Source: Sclerodactyla briareus (taxonomy: Eukaryota > Echinodermata > Holothuroidea > Dendrochirotida > Sclerodactylidae). From it: a DNA stretch of 64,000 nucleotides. Shown one piece after another: positions 47,690 to 57,509 of the stretch. The notes below the pieces were generated by a model. It saw only the letters and a program-made list of their open reading frames with translations, searched no databases and was not told where the DNA came from. The stretch is taken from assembly GCA_026419785.1 (NCBI GenBank), contig JAODTK010004654.1:1-64000 (forward strand), read 5' to 3'. Position numbers and translations under genes: made by a program. Position 1 is the stretch's first letter, and every line of letters begins with the position of its first letter.

Positions 47690-49050
47690 TGTTCTTCAGT
47701 CTGTCAGCCATCAACCATACTTAGAATTGAGATAACCAATGTCTTAACTGGCCCAATAATCAGCCTGACTGGCCATAAAGCAAACATATTCTTCCGTTGT
47801 ATTTTTTCTTATTATTTCCTGTTGTAAATTTGTTGACGACAGGGAAATAAAAACTAATTAGTTCCGTTACGAAGACGGATACTGTGATCCATTTGGAGCC
47901 CATACTACAAAAATGTTTTAGTTTAGTATGTCCCATATGGGGAAGAAATCAACGCTGTTCAGCTCGCTCCGTACTCCACGATTATAATTACAATGACAGA
48001 GTGCTTTCAAGACCATTACTCCCGTCAGGCCCAGATTCCCGCTACAGAATGATAGAAAGAGGCCAAGGCAGACCCTTATAATTGCATATGTGTCAACAAA
48101 ATAGCTCACCAGCTCGGTTGATCTAAGACCCGTTAGAGAATAGTTATCTCCGTTCCTTCGAAATTCCTGGAGCAGCTATAATTGGGCTTACTACTTACTA
48201 TTTGCAGTGTCCTGTTCAATCAGAGCGTGCAATACCAACAAACGACAAACTAAGGGGGCATTCCAAATGTTGTGTGAGATCGAATTGTCAACCACACACC
48301 TTGCCTGACGCCAGGGAGTACGTTCGCTTGATCACCCGAATTTTGAGGATTTGTTCTGGGTTGAGGCTGTCTAGTGATCTTTCCATTGAGATCCGTATAT
48401 TCAGCAGCAACCCGGAGAATCGTAGCGATAATACATGAGTAAGAATGCTGAACCTTTGTGAATACAATTAGGCAAGGATACTTGGCTTTACAAGTTGAGA
48501 ATTGGTTGGAGTACACCAACCATATTGTCTTTGGTATACCGACGGGCATTTGGGTAAAACAAAAATGGATAGATGTGAGAAGTTGATGCACTGACAAAAA
48601 GGAGTCCGGAATATTTGGTCCGATCTAGCCAAAACGTGTGCAGCTTTTGATGAGAAGTACATGAAACCTATTGTTTGTGGTGGATGGGAGCAGGGGGGGT
48701 CATTTTGGGGCGGGGGGGGGGGATGGGATAATTAGTGAAAAAACTGATAATTTTGGCAAATGTGTGGCTTGTTGTAAACAATTTACTCAACCTAACATAC
48801 GAGGATAACTTATTCCTGTACGTGTTTCCAATATTGAGTACATAGTCCCTATTGTTTTGGGTAAGGTGAGAGGTCACCTTGAGGTCAAAATCCTTAAACG
48901 CTTGTGAACACGATAAGTCAGAAAAGGCTGGCACCAGATAAATTGAAAATTTGGTTCTATATGTTCTTCTTAGAAGTACAACAACCTCCCCAACGACAAG
49001 CTCATGCTGGTTGTGTTTCCCACGTGAGCCCATGGTTCTCCTCCTCTCTC
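47690..49050. repeat. Diverged third copy of the 3.2-kb unit (R3, partial)
   Basis: Aligns to 25150-26700 of R1: CATCAACCATACTT.G.ATTGA near 47707; TTCGAAATTCCTGGAGCA at 48157; the ACGACAAAC...GTGTGAGATCGA block at 48240; then GTGAACACGATAAGTCAG and AGAAGTACAACAACCTC at 48900-49000. It lacks the minisatellite and exon X part. It ends about 2 kb before the 3' end of FReD copy C, as R2 does for copy B. Confidence 0.7.
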
Positions 49051-49260
49051 TCTCTTTCTCTCTTGTCTCTCTTCTATCATCTCTCTCTCTATATATATAT
49101 ATAATATATATTATATATTATATATAATATATATTATATATATATTATATATCGATATATATATATTATTATCTATATAATATATATAATACATATCTAT
49201 ATATATATATATATATACTATTATAATATATATATATCATATAATATGTATATATATATG
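49040..49260. repeat. (CT)n/(TA)n microsatellite
   Basis: CTCTCTCT stretches (49040-49090) running into about 170 bases of interrupted TATATA. Confidence 0.95.
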
Positions 49261-50079
49261 GAAAGGGAAGATTAGAATGTTGTGTTCAAGTCTCACCAAT
49301 GAACATGTTCGTTATCACGGGACCATCGGGAACATACCGTTCACCTGCACATCGTATCTATTATTGAACTCAAAGTTAGTTTTGGGGATGACACTCAACT
49401 TGGTGTTCGGCCGTGTTGTCAGCTTGAAAAATTTAAGTGGGGGAGCTGTTTGCGCAGGAATTCTTTACAGGGGACCTGGATATTTTCTAGTGTGAGATAT
49501 AGTTGTATAGCCACGTGGGGTGTCCTAATAACCAGGACGCAGTTTGGAAAAAGGTACCGATTATCAATTTAAAATAGGTAGGAGTGGTGGTTGTCCCGCA
49601 ATGACTGGGATTTCTGAACGAAAGCAATGGGTTGAGTAATGACTCAACACACCCAAATAATCCTGAATAAATATTCCCATACCTGAGACAATGGGTCTGG
49701 TGGTGGGATGTAATATTTTGGGCTGTGGCAAGTTTATAAATATCCGGACTCGACATTTAGGAGCATCCACATTTCGTCAGTGTGTGGTAGACTGCAGCAT
49801 TCTGAGCAGTTTGTGGAACTGATCCGTTTCGGAACAGGTAATGAGGCATGAATATACGGATATCATTCACCTTGCTTGTTCAAGTAGTTTAGGCCGCCAC
49901 AATCGGAAGAAGGAGGACAAGAAGGAGACATGCTAATCGCCAAAGAAAAGTCCATAGTCCATTCATATATAATCCCATAACAACCATCCTTAGGAAAATC
50001 GCAGATGGTATACCGCAATAAATGCTAATCGAAAAAAAGCCTATGGTCCATGATATGGATATCACCAAAGCAATAATCC

Positions 50080-50120
50080 CCCCCCCCAAAAAAAAAAAAA
50101 ATATATATATCTATATATAT
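50080..50120. repeat. C(9)A(13)(TA)n low-complexity tract
   Basis: CCCCCCCCCC, then AAAAAAAAAAAAA, then TATATATATCTATATATAT. Confidence 0.9.
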
Positions 50121-50299
50121 TGTAGGGTAAACAATAAGATTGCATTCGATTGAAAAATGAGCCGACCACAGAGTAAATCAACGACAGTGTTACTCGAGTT
50201 GAGATGTCCGTGTGAGGGAGTGGTGAGTGTGAACTTGTGGAACATCATGTCGACTACATCCGACAAATGTCGTGAATAATTAAACAACCACTATATAAC

Positions 50300-50450
50300 C
50301 GAGCACAACCACCCAGGTGTTGTGTAAGAAATTACTGAACATTGTGGAGGTTGTGTAAACAATTGCATAATTTGTGCACAATTAGATACAATAATCGTGC
50401 AATTTCTAACACAACACTAGGATAGGTGAGCTGTGGTTTACACAACATTT
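50300..50450. mobile_element. Small inverted-repeat (MITE-like) element
   Basis: CAGGTGTTGTGTAAGAAATTA (50314-50333) pairs with TGCAATTTCTAACACAACACTAGG (50397-50421) as an imperfect inverted repeat around an ACA/TGT-rich core. Outer sequences (AACCGAGCACAACCACC and GTGAGCTGTGGTTT) pair weakly. This fits a short hairpin-type non-autonomous element; no target duplication identified. Confidence 0.45.
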
Positions 50451-51053
50451 TTAAGACAGAGCAAAAAAACACCCGATTGGCAGGGCATTATTTAGGGAAT
50501 ACTGCACAGGTACGAAGGCCGTTCGTTGGTGAAAATATTGCAAGTACAACATGTTGTCGACAATTAATATCGATCACTGAGTAAGCACATTATACTATTG
50601 CGGCATCTTTCACCATGGAGCCATTCACTGCCCACATACAGGTAATATCGTTACTAGAATATCGATCTAAAACAGGGGAGGGACACAGTATATACCGTTT
50701 TGACCCCAATGCTACCAAACATGATTGTTATATTCCCTCTAGGCTTGGGAAACAGTTCAGCAATTCCTGGCCACTCTGAGTAGTATATCATTCATTATTG
50801 TATTGTTTAACATTGCAATTATCGTTTAGTCTAAACCCTGAAAGAAAATGCAACCAACCAATACACCGAAGGCAAACGTTATTTCCGTGACTTTCTGAAG
50901 TACAATATGTCATATGTGAATGTACAATAATTACGGTAGGCCGTGATTAATCTGAGTAGCTTATTCGCACCAAGTAAAAAGCACAATAGCTTGGTTGCTT
51001 CCAACAGAAAAATACATTGAATATACTTGTCCGATGTATCAAGAGGTGATGTT

Positions 51054-51344
51054 TCAAAATGCCGGTCGAATTTTCATCTCGGCAGAGAGGGGTGGCAGTT
51101 ATAACCGTAATGCCAGGAAGATGTTCATCCGTTTCCCACCGTTGTGACACCGTTTAAATTGATATAAGTGCATCTGTTGGTTGTGCTGCCGTAGTTGAAC
51201 CGATCGCAATAATTTCCAAATGTGAGTAACGGAGCACCAGTTACTCCCGAACCACCCACGCCCTCTGTGTTTGCTGACACAGTGTGTGTATATCACACTC
51301 GGTCGTGTCACTGTGATCCGTGCTGAAAGGCCCACCATTAGTTA
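51054..51344 (-). CDS. Copy C last exon: FReD-2 C-terminal half
   Basis: After a TGTCTAG acceptor: GPFSTDHSDTTEC, CVSKHRG and a GWFG stretch, WCSVTH, then (frame change) LTFGNYCDRFNYGSTTNR and YINLNGVTT, then SSWHYGY, and MKIRPA before TGA near 51054. The FST.D.D loop, KHRG..WW.G, NLNG and MKIRP are the expected landmarks of the C-terminal third of a fibrinogen domain. Confidence 0.85.
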
Positions 51345-54300
51345 CTAGACATTTACCGTCATTGCCAGGGAAATAAAGAGTGCGCCGTAATTAAAATGTA
51401 CCTGAACCAATTCCAATATTTGCAACCACAGGCCTGCTTCTTTCACTATTTTATACAGTACGGTCATACGATCGTCATACTGTATTTGCGTTGTTGGACC
51501 GATGTCCCGTTTTGTTCTCACATTTGACGGAACAAGGGAAGAAACTACTAACCCATAACAACAATCTCTCGGATACCTTTCTCACAGTCTCAAGTTATTG
51601 CTATAATGTTGAAAAAATCACTATATATTTCACTGCATTCTGGTAGTGCAACGGGGGTTTAATGTTTAGTTATTGCGTCCTATCTATCGGAGGGCACACT
51701 TTAAAGGCTGTCATAGATCATATCTAAAGTACAGCAATTACTGGATAAACGTGAATTCAGTTGCTCCCAGACTAGAAATTTACATCATAGATACTACAAT
51801 TTAAGATACGTGTTTCCTTTGATCAGAAAGGTATTGAAATGACCGCAACGGCCAGTTCCACATTCCCTCTTTTCCTGGAGTGGGGTATAAACCAGAAATA
51901 GTTCACGCCTCTGATTTTTTTTTTTTTTTCTGCAGGCCGAAATGTTCATTCTACTTGACATATTATTTTATTTTAAAGTTTAAAATTCCGACAAGTGAGG
52001 TTTCCGGACTGTGAAGGCGTTACCAGACATGTGAAGTCAACTTGCAATAGTATGATAATTATATCACACAGAATGAACAAACCACCGTTCGCAGTATGTA
52101 GTTATCCTAACAGGAACCAACCTGAGAAATCTGGATACTAGAGAACGCTCCATATTGACTCATAAGCAGCCTCAAAGACAGGTTCGAAGCAGAATATGGA
52201 AGGGTTAGGACAAGTATTTTCACCTCATACGTTGGATAAGAACAAACCAAGTTGTCAATCAATAGGCAAACATGATGCGAAGAGTTGTCATTGGCATGGA
52301 TTGTTGATAGTTAAAGATGGATTGTCGTTCAATTAAAATAAATCTGTTGTAAGCAAATACTGACAAACCAGCAAGCTAGATAAATTGAAAACAAATGGTT
52401 ATATACGCCATTTGTGTCCGTTATATATAATATAGAAAGTAGTGATCCGATTATACGGAGTGTTGCTGCACATCATTACGAATTTTGTCGTGACGTCATG
52501 CAAAAATTCGCCGTCGTTGTTCGCTGCTGGACCGCTGCAGACGAAAGTCCATCTTTTAATCTGGTTTGAACAAGTTGTAGGCGTTGCTGACATATTTGAT
52601 ATAGTTTTGTCAGTGCATGAAGGTTTTCAGTTCCTCATCGGAACTCCCGCCCCGCCCATTAAGTATTACTTCACGCCCTCCGATGAGACCAGCGCGGACT
52701 CCGGATATCATAGCTACAAGCCAGTATGCATCATTTGAGCGTGTTTGTTTTGTGTTTGATCCTCAGTAGCGTGTGTTTTTTTGTTGTTTATCCTCAGTTT
52801 GAAACGTTTTTACTCATGCAAGAACACGGTTACATTTGATCTTCGATCCCACGAACAAGATATCAGATTATATGGGAACCTTATTATTTATAACGTGAGA
52901 TTTGTGTTGTACGTACACCACTAGGGTATTTCGATGAATACTGATGGTTTTCATTTCGTATTTTCTGAGGCACATCATACCTTCATAAATAAATGAAGAA
53001 CAACACCACGGCACCTTCTTGCTATTAGTATATAATTCTCCAGCTATCCTATACTTCACATATGGGGGACTCAAAGGCCACAATGACCATTAAAGATTGC
53101 CGAATAACGTAGCAAGACAATTATTGTGTTGCCTACATTTCCTCTATATTAGTATTAGCCCTAAGTTTTGGGCTCTTATCTTCTGTTAGATTCCAACTTT
53201 CACGGTCCATCTGTTAACCTTCTGGTTACCAAGCGGCAGTGCGCCTAACACTATTTAGAAACCACATTACAAAAAAAAAAACAAAAAAACACCACAAAAC
53301 CGTCTTCTATTATTCTATTCGAACGAAGCAAAATACTACGTGTTTTTGCCATGACCTGCACGTTTTTGAAAAAACAAAATAATCGAATAGTGAATTACGA
53401 GAAGAATAAAATATTGATATAATTGGCCAAATTCAATTTTTTTATACAATTCTTTTATAAAATACTATTAGGCCAAGACTGACTGTCTGCCAAATTACAA
53501 AACTTCGTTTCCTCCGCTATAACCATAAAGCTCATTCTTATTGTTATTTTCGTCATCAGTGTAAACGATGTAATATCGGCATACTTAGGGGTACCGCCAG
53601 AATTTTTCTATATCAGCGTAGTTGTTATTTTCTTTGCTTTGTCAAGTAGTGCAGCTGCTCATTCCCGAGCCAGAAGTCCCTGCTGAATAAACCAAAGCCA
53701 TCTCGGTACTTGGCCCAGTCTTGGTAGAAGTCCGCATCGAGGTCTGTGCCATGCGAACGTTGAAAACCTGTTTAGAGGTTAACATATTTTTTAGGATAGA
53801 AATTAGAATAACCTTTTTAGGCAATACAGAGATCAGCAACGGAAATATTTCGAATCACTTCATGTAACATGTACCCCGACAAATCAGCCTATGTGGTTAT
53901 GCGAAAATGACGACATACGATGTCAAATGCATCTCGTATGCCCCTACGAACATTCGACCAGCATATTAAAAAAAGTTACAATTACCGTCCGACCACCTCC
54001 ATTTTTCATGAAGCAAGATACGTTGAACGGGGCCTCCCCATTCAGTTGGTAAGACATTGTAGATTCCGTCCTGATTGTAGCCAGGGGGCGTTGTACACAT
54101 CATAACAGTCTTTGAAAAACGCCACACAAGTTAGTCCATTCCCTGCGTACCTTTCAGTGCAGTTTTAAAACCAAACAATTTTGCACACCATTCCGCATTG
54201 CGCCACTGAGCGTTTAGGTCCATCGTATTCTCCTGCCCGATCACTGTCGGCCTGTGCAATTGCGTCTTTCTGTAAAGTCGCTGTTCCAAATTACTGGCCG

Positions 54301-57300
54301 CTCTGTGGCAGATTTAGAATGTTTTACACTGATTTGGAAACACAAGCATATTCCGGTGACACCGGCTGCCTGTGCACGACGTCATAGAGAAATGTTCGGC
54401 GTGCCGTTACTCTTACGACTTATACGAGTCATACTGTCAAATACTCCAGTGATTCAACTCGTATCAATGCTCCGAAACTAGGAAGGTACCACACAATCTA
54501 GTTTGGAAATCAGTGGAAGTCACTGAAGGCTGGGATCAACTGGGTACAATGCGAGTCAGGCGAAATCGGAGGGGAGGTGGGTTGAAAACACACATACACA
54601 TTTATGTTTGAGGAAATGCAACATATATGCATGACGAAATAGCATGCGAGACAGATGTGGAGCCTACACTTTGCTATATTTACCGGTAGTGCAGTATGGA
54701 ATATACCATGTGTCTTGAAGGAACAGCTGATCGGACGGTTCAAGAAAATCTGTAACTCTATTTTGACTTATGAATAACTTGCTTCCGGGTGCTGCTATAT
54801 TACATGGACACCAGAAGAAATGATCATTCAGGTGTCAATTTCGAGACCTTGTTTGCCCATATCCAACTAGATCATTTTTAATATAAATCGTATAGGGTCC
54901 GCTTATTATACGGGATTAGCCTACAATCAGTTACTTGCCACGCACTGGAATGACTCTGATGAGCTCTGACTGACCAAAAGCCCGACGTCTTAGAGGAACA
55001 CATTCATATCCCCGTCCATTAGAAATCCGGTTGGACAGAAGCAATCATCGTTTCAGTTCCTCCTCCGCATCGCCACTGCAATACTACGCGGGTCCTCACA
55101 GTGGTCCCTTGGCAACTACAGTTCCCGTAACCATAGTTCTAGACAATAAGTAAGGACCTCATCTAAAAGTAACAGAAGGCATAACACATTCATTGAACTA
55201 ACATACAAATGATAACGACCCCACGACTAATTCAAGTAAAAAATCCTGCGCAACTATAATGCAATTTCTAAAGGATAATTACATGACCACATGATTTTGC
55301 TAACCCAACTATTGTAAGGAGGTTCAATTTTGAGGCTACTCGATCTCCATTCCAACTAAAATCCACTGCCACGCATGACCATCTTTCCCTATATCGGGTG
55401 AACGGAAATTATCCATACTCAATGTGAGAAACAGTGAGTCTGAATTAACGAAAGAACATGGGGAACTTCACTGCTCTTGTGTCCTACCTCTTTCAGCATT
55501 GAAAGTCCTCGATTGAAGAGGATTTTATATTGCTCCACTCGTCACTGATACGGAATCCCTATAGGTCATAGACAGAGAAGAGTTGTTGGTCAACGTCATA
55601 TCGATGCGAAGTCATAGCCGGGCCTGGATTCGTGATAAGGAAAAGTTGTCGTTGCCATCCAGTAATCGTTTGAAAGGAAACCGACCCATTCTTGTAGTCG
55701 TGTCCACCCTCTGCTAAAGTTCACCAATTATCAATCGAACGATGGATTATCTGTAGAGAAGATAATTGAAATGTTTTTCTTCAAGCGCAATCGAAGTACA
55801 AAACCTCAGCTGAAGAAATAGGTAGAATCTCACGCCACATCATTTTGCACCATTTCACATGTTCACAAATGAGATCACGCTCAAGACAAATAAGTTGATG
55901 ATCGTATCCCCTGATCCGTGAAGGTATCCCACATAAAAATATGTAAACTAATAAAGACGGGTGGTTATTAACATTAGAGAAAAAATTATCCCATCACTAC
56001 GTCACAGTGGAGAAAATAAACACTACATTAATATTCATGAGTTATGGCCTCAGTTCCTAGCAATATGCTAGGATAATAATCAGTTATTATCAGAAATACC
56101 GTTCGTGTGATGAGCCCTTCCTGCTCACGTAGATAACAAACAGCTTACTAGTCTGATAGATACAGGCTCAGTGTGTAGAATGTCCCCTGATATCAGAATT
56201 CGTGGTGTTCAACCTTCCGCCTTCACATATACATAAAGGAACCCAACAATATGAAGCTTGCCCTCCCCCATTCCATGGTTTCACATAAGTGGTGACATCA
56301 TTAGTTCCAATGTTAACATGCATTGTCATCAACTGAAATGAATCTTGAATACATACTGTCCACCCAGTAGAGTTACGTCGTTTACTTAACTGCAATAACT
56401 TCAAATTGGTTCTGATACCCATCATTTGCTGACGTGAAACTGTTGGGACTGTATGATGAACATCCCTCCAGCACCTCCTGAAAGTCTCTGGGATACGTCG
56501 AGTGTTGGTAGAAAAACAGACCTGTCCAATTCAGCAAGAGAAAAATGTTAGTTCGATAAAAAAGGCGGAGACCATTCAGTCTGTTTAATACATAGCTTAA
56601 CGGGCTCTCTCGATGCAATATAAAACTAGTCGAAAAAATGAGCTACACGGCGCATATAATAGGATTTTTAACCAGGCTCAGTCGATATCCGTCCCTTCAT
56701 TGTTATTATACGAAACGTACATGACAACATGACACCTGCCATGGGCATTACGGGTAGTTTCCGTGGATATGATAAGCGATGTCATATAATACCTATTCAG
56801 TGGTGAGAAGACTGGGTCTTGGTCGTTCCAGGCTCTCCTAACTTCACCAAACGTCGAGACGGAATAATTACTATCTCAAAACTCAACTTTTACTATTGCA
56901 TAGTGTCTCCCCTATCCTATTACAGTTTAATTTGGTGGGAACGCACACATAAATTCATAATCACTCTATATCACCAAATAAAGTTGACAAGTTTGGGCTG
57001 AGTAGAGGTCTGAGAGTGTCCTGTCATTTCAATATCCTTTCCAACTATTTTTTGGCCGTTTCATATACACATATTTTGTACGATGATCAAGTAAATATGT
57101 AATATAGGTATAATGTGTACTGTGTAATATCCTCCTGCAGTGGTACGACGTTTTGAAAGTGATCTCATACTTCCGTACGAATGGTTTACGTGGGCTTCGA
57201 AGTGCCATATTGAAAATCTCCTCCAGAATGAATATAAAATCTTTAGTGAAAAGGTGGAGGGTGGGGGGGGGGGTGAGACTTTTCTGCTGGTATCCTGAAC

Positions 57301-57504
57301 ATGTTCTCAATAGCAACGAATTATTTGCTTCAGCGCAATCAGTGTTGTTACTGTCACCGGATTATCGACACTATTCCCTTCTATCCAGATAAAAACGATA
57401 ATGCTTACCGGGAACCTTCTGAAGGCCTTGTTAGATCCCCAAGCGTATTCTGCAGAACAACAGCAGCAGGGTATTTGGTGAATTCTCGCATGAAGGAAGC
57501 CCAT
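51054..57504 (-). CDS. Secreted fibrinogen-related protein with TIL and EGF-like modules, copy C
   Basis: Same exon plan as copy B, offset by about 18.65 kb. Exons (high to low): possible signal exon 57409-57504 with ATG at 57504; FReD-1 start 56357-56521; FReD-1 middle 55488-55750; TIL 54935-55162; EGF plus FReD-2 start 53986-54302; FReD-2 second exon about 53641-53767; possible middle exon near 52990-53083; last exon 51054-51344. FReD-2 is cleaner than in B (GTDLDADFYQDW..., FWLGNEQLHYL without breaks). Frameshifts elsewhere match the general indel noise. The product would be extracellular. Copy B and copy C differ by substitutions as well as indels, so they are separate genes and not one locus assembled twice. 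Confidence 0.75.
51345..53640. other. Last introns of copy C
   Basis: Contains a T(15) run (51911) and a 98-codon plus-strand frame at 52442-52738 with even composition (..GTPAPPIKYYFTPSDETSADSGYHS..) that I do not recognise; it may be chance or an embedded element. The 52190-52400 part aligns with 33520-33680 of copy B. Confidence 0.4.
52990..53083 (-). CDS. Copy C, possible FReD-2 middle exon
   Basis: The minus-strand frame reads PPYVKYRIAGELYTNSKK, similar to the 'Y..FRIA.E...Y.L' strand of fibrinogen domains, and sits between the FWLG exon and the last exon, where such a segment is expected. A GTATGA lies about 36 bases further on. The homologous block of copy B is at 34130-34205. Confidence 0.35.
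53641..53767 (-). CDS. Copy C, FReD-2 second exon
   Basis: From a CTAAACAG acceptor. In one unbroken frame: GTDLDADFYQDWAKY, RDGFGLFSRDFWLG, NEQLHYLTK. This is the clearest FReD match in the window (DG.DF.RDW..Y..GFG......FWLGN..LH.LT). The donor at its end is not a clean GT. Confidence 0.9.
53986..54302 (-). CDS. Copy C, EGF-like module joined to FReD-2 start
   Basis: Same layout as 35331-35652. It has the CCACAGAG acceptor context, an indel-broken EGF part ending ERYAGNGLTCVAFF, then KDCYDVYNA, NQDGIYNVLPTEWGG, and a FMKNGGG segment before a GTAATT donor. Two frame changes separate these pieces. Confidence 0.8.
54935..55162 (-). CDS. Copy C, TIL cysteine-rich exon
   Basis: Acceptor TACTTTTAG, donor GTAACT. 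Aligns with 36151-36373 and retains DDCFCPTGFLMDGD and a following CVPL-equivalent (broken frame). The upstream part (KGP..CEDPR and CSGDA-like residues) matches copy B in two frames. Confidence 0.55.
55488..55750 (-). CDS. Copy C, FReD-1 middle exon
   Basis: Acceptor CTCTACAG, donor GTAGGA. Pieces: NFSRGWT, a YKNG-like stretch, GFLSNDYWM, GYDL, then LTNNSSLSMTY and ISDEWSN in alternating frames. Aligns along its whole length with 36745-37011. Confidence 0.75.
56357..56521 (-). CDS. Copy C, FReD-1 first exon
   Basis: Acceptor TTGGACAG, donor GTATGT. Reads FYQHSTYPRDFQEVLEG, with GGMFIIQ in the next frame and FEV, then NDVTLLGGQYV or, in another frame, TGWTV. It corresponds to the opening of a fibrinogen domain (DC.E....G..G.Y.I.P......VYC, GGWTV). 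Confidence 0.65.
57409..57504 (-). CDS. Copy C, probable first (signal-peptide) exon
   Basis: Starts MGFLHARIHQIPCCCCSAEY on the minus strand from ATG at 57504 and ends at a GTAAGC donor (57408). A LLLF-type hydrophobic core exists in the neighbouring frame, and indels blur which is real. Called because of conservation in all three copies and its place at the 5' end. Confidence 0.4.
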
Positions 57505-57509
57505 AGCAA

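Noticed and set aside
52442-52738. 98-codon plus-strand frame inside the last introns of copy C
   Set aside because: Composition looks protein-like, but it lies antisense in an intron, has no recognised domain and no counterpart in copy B.
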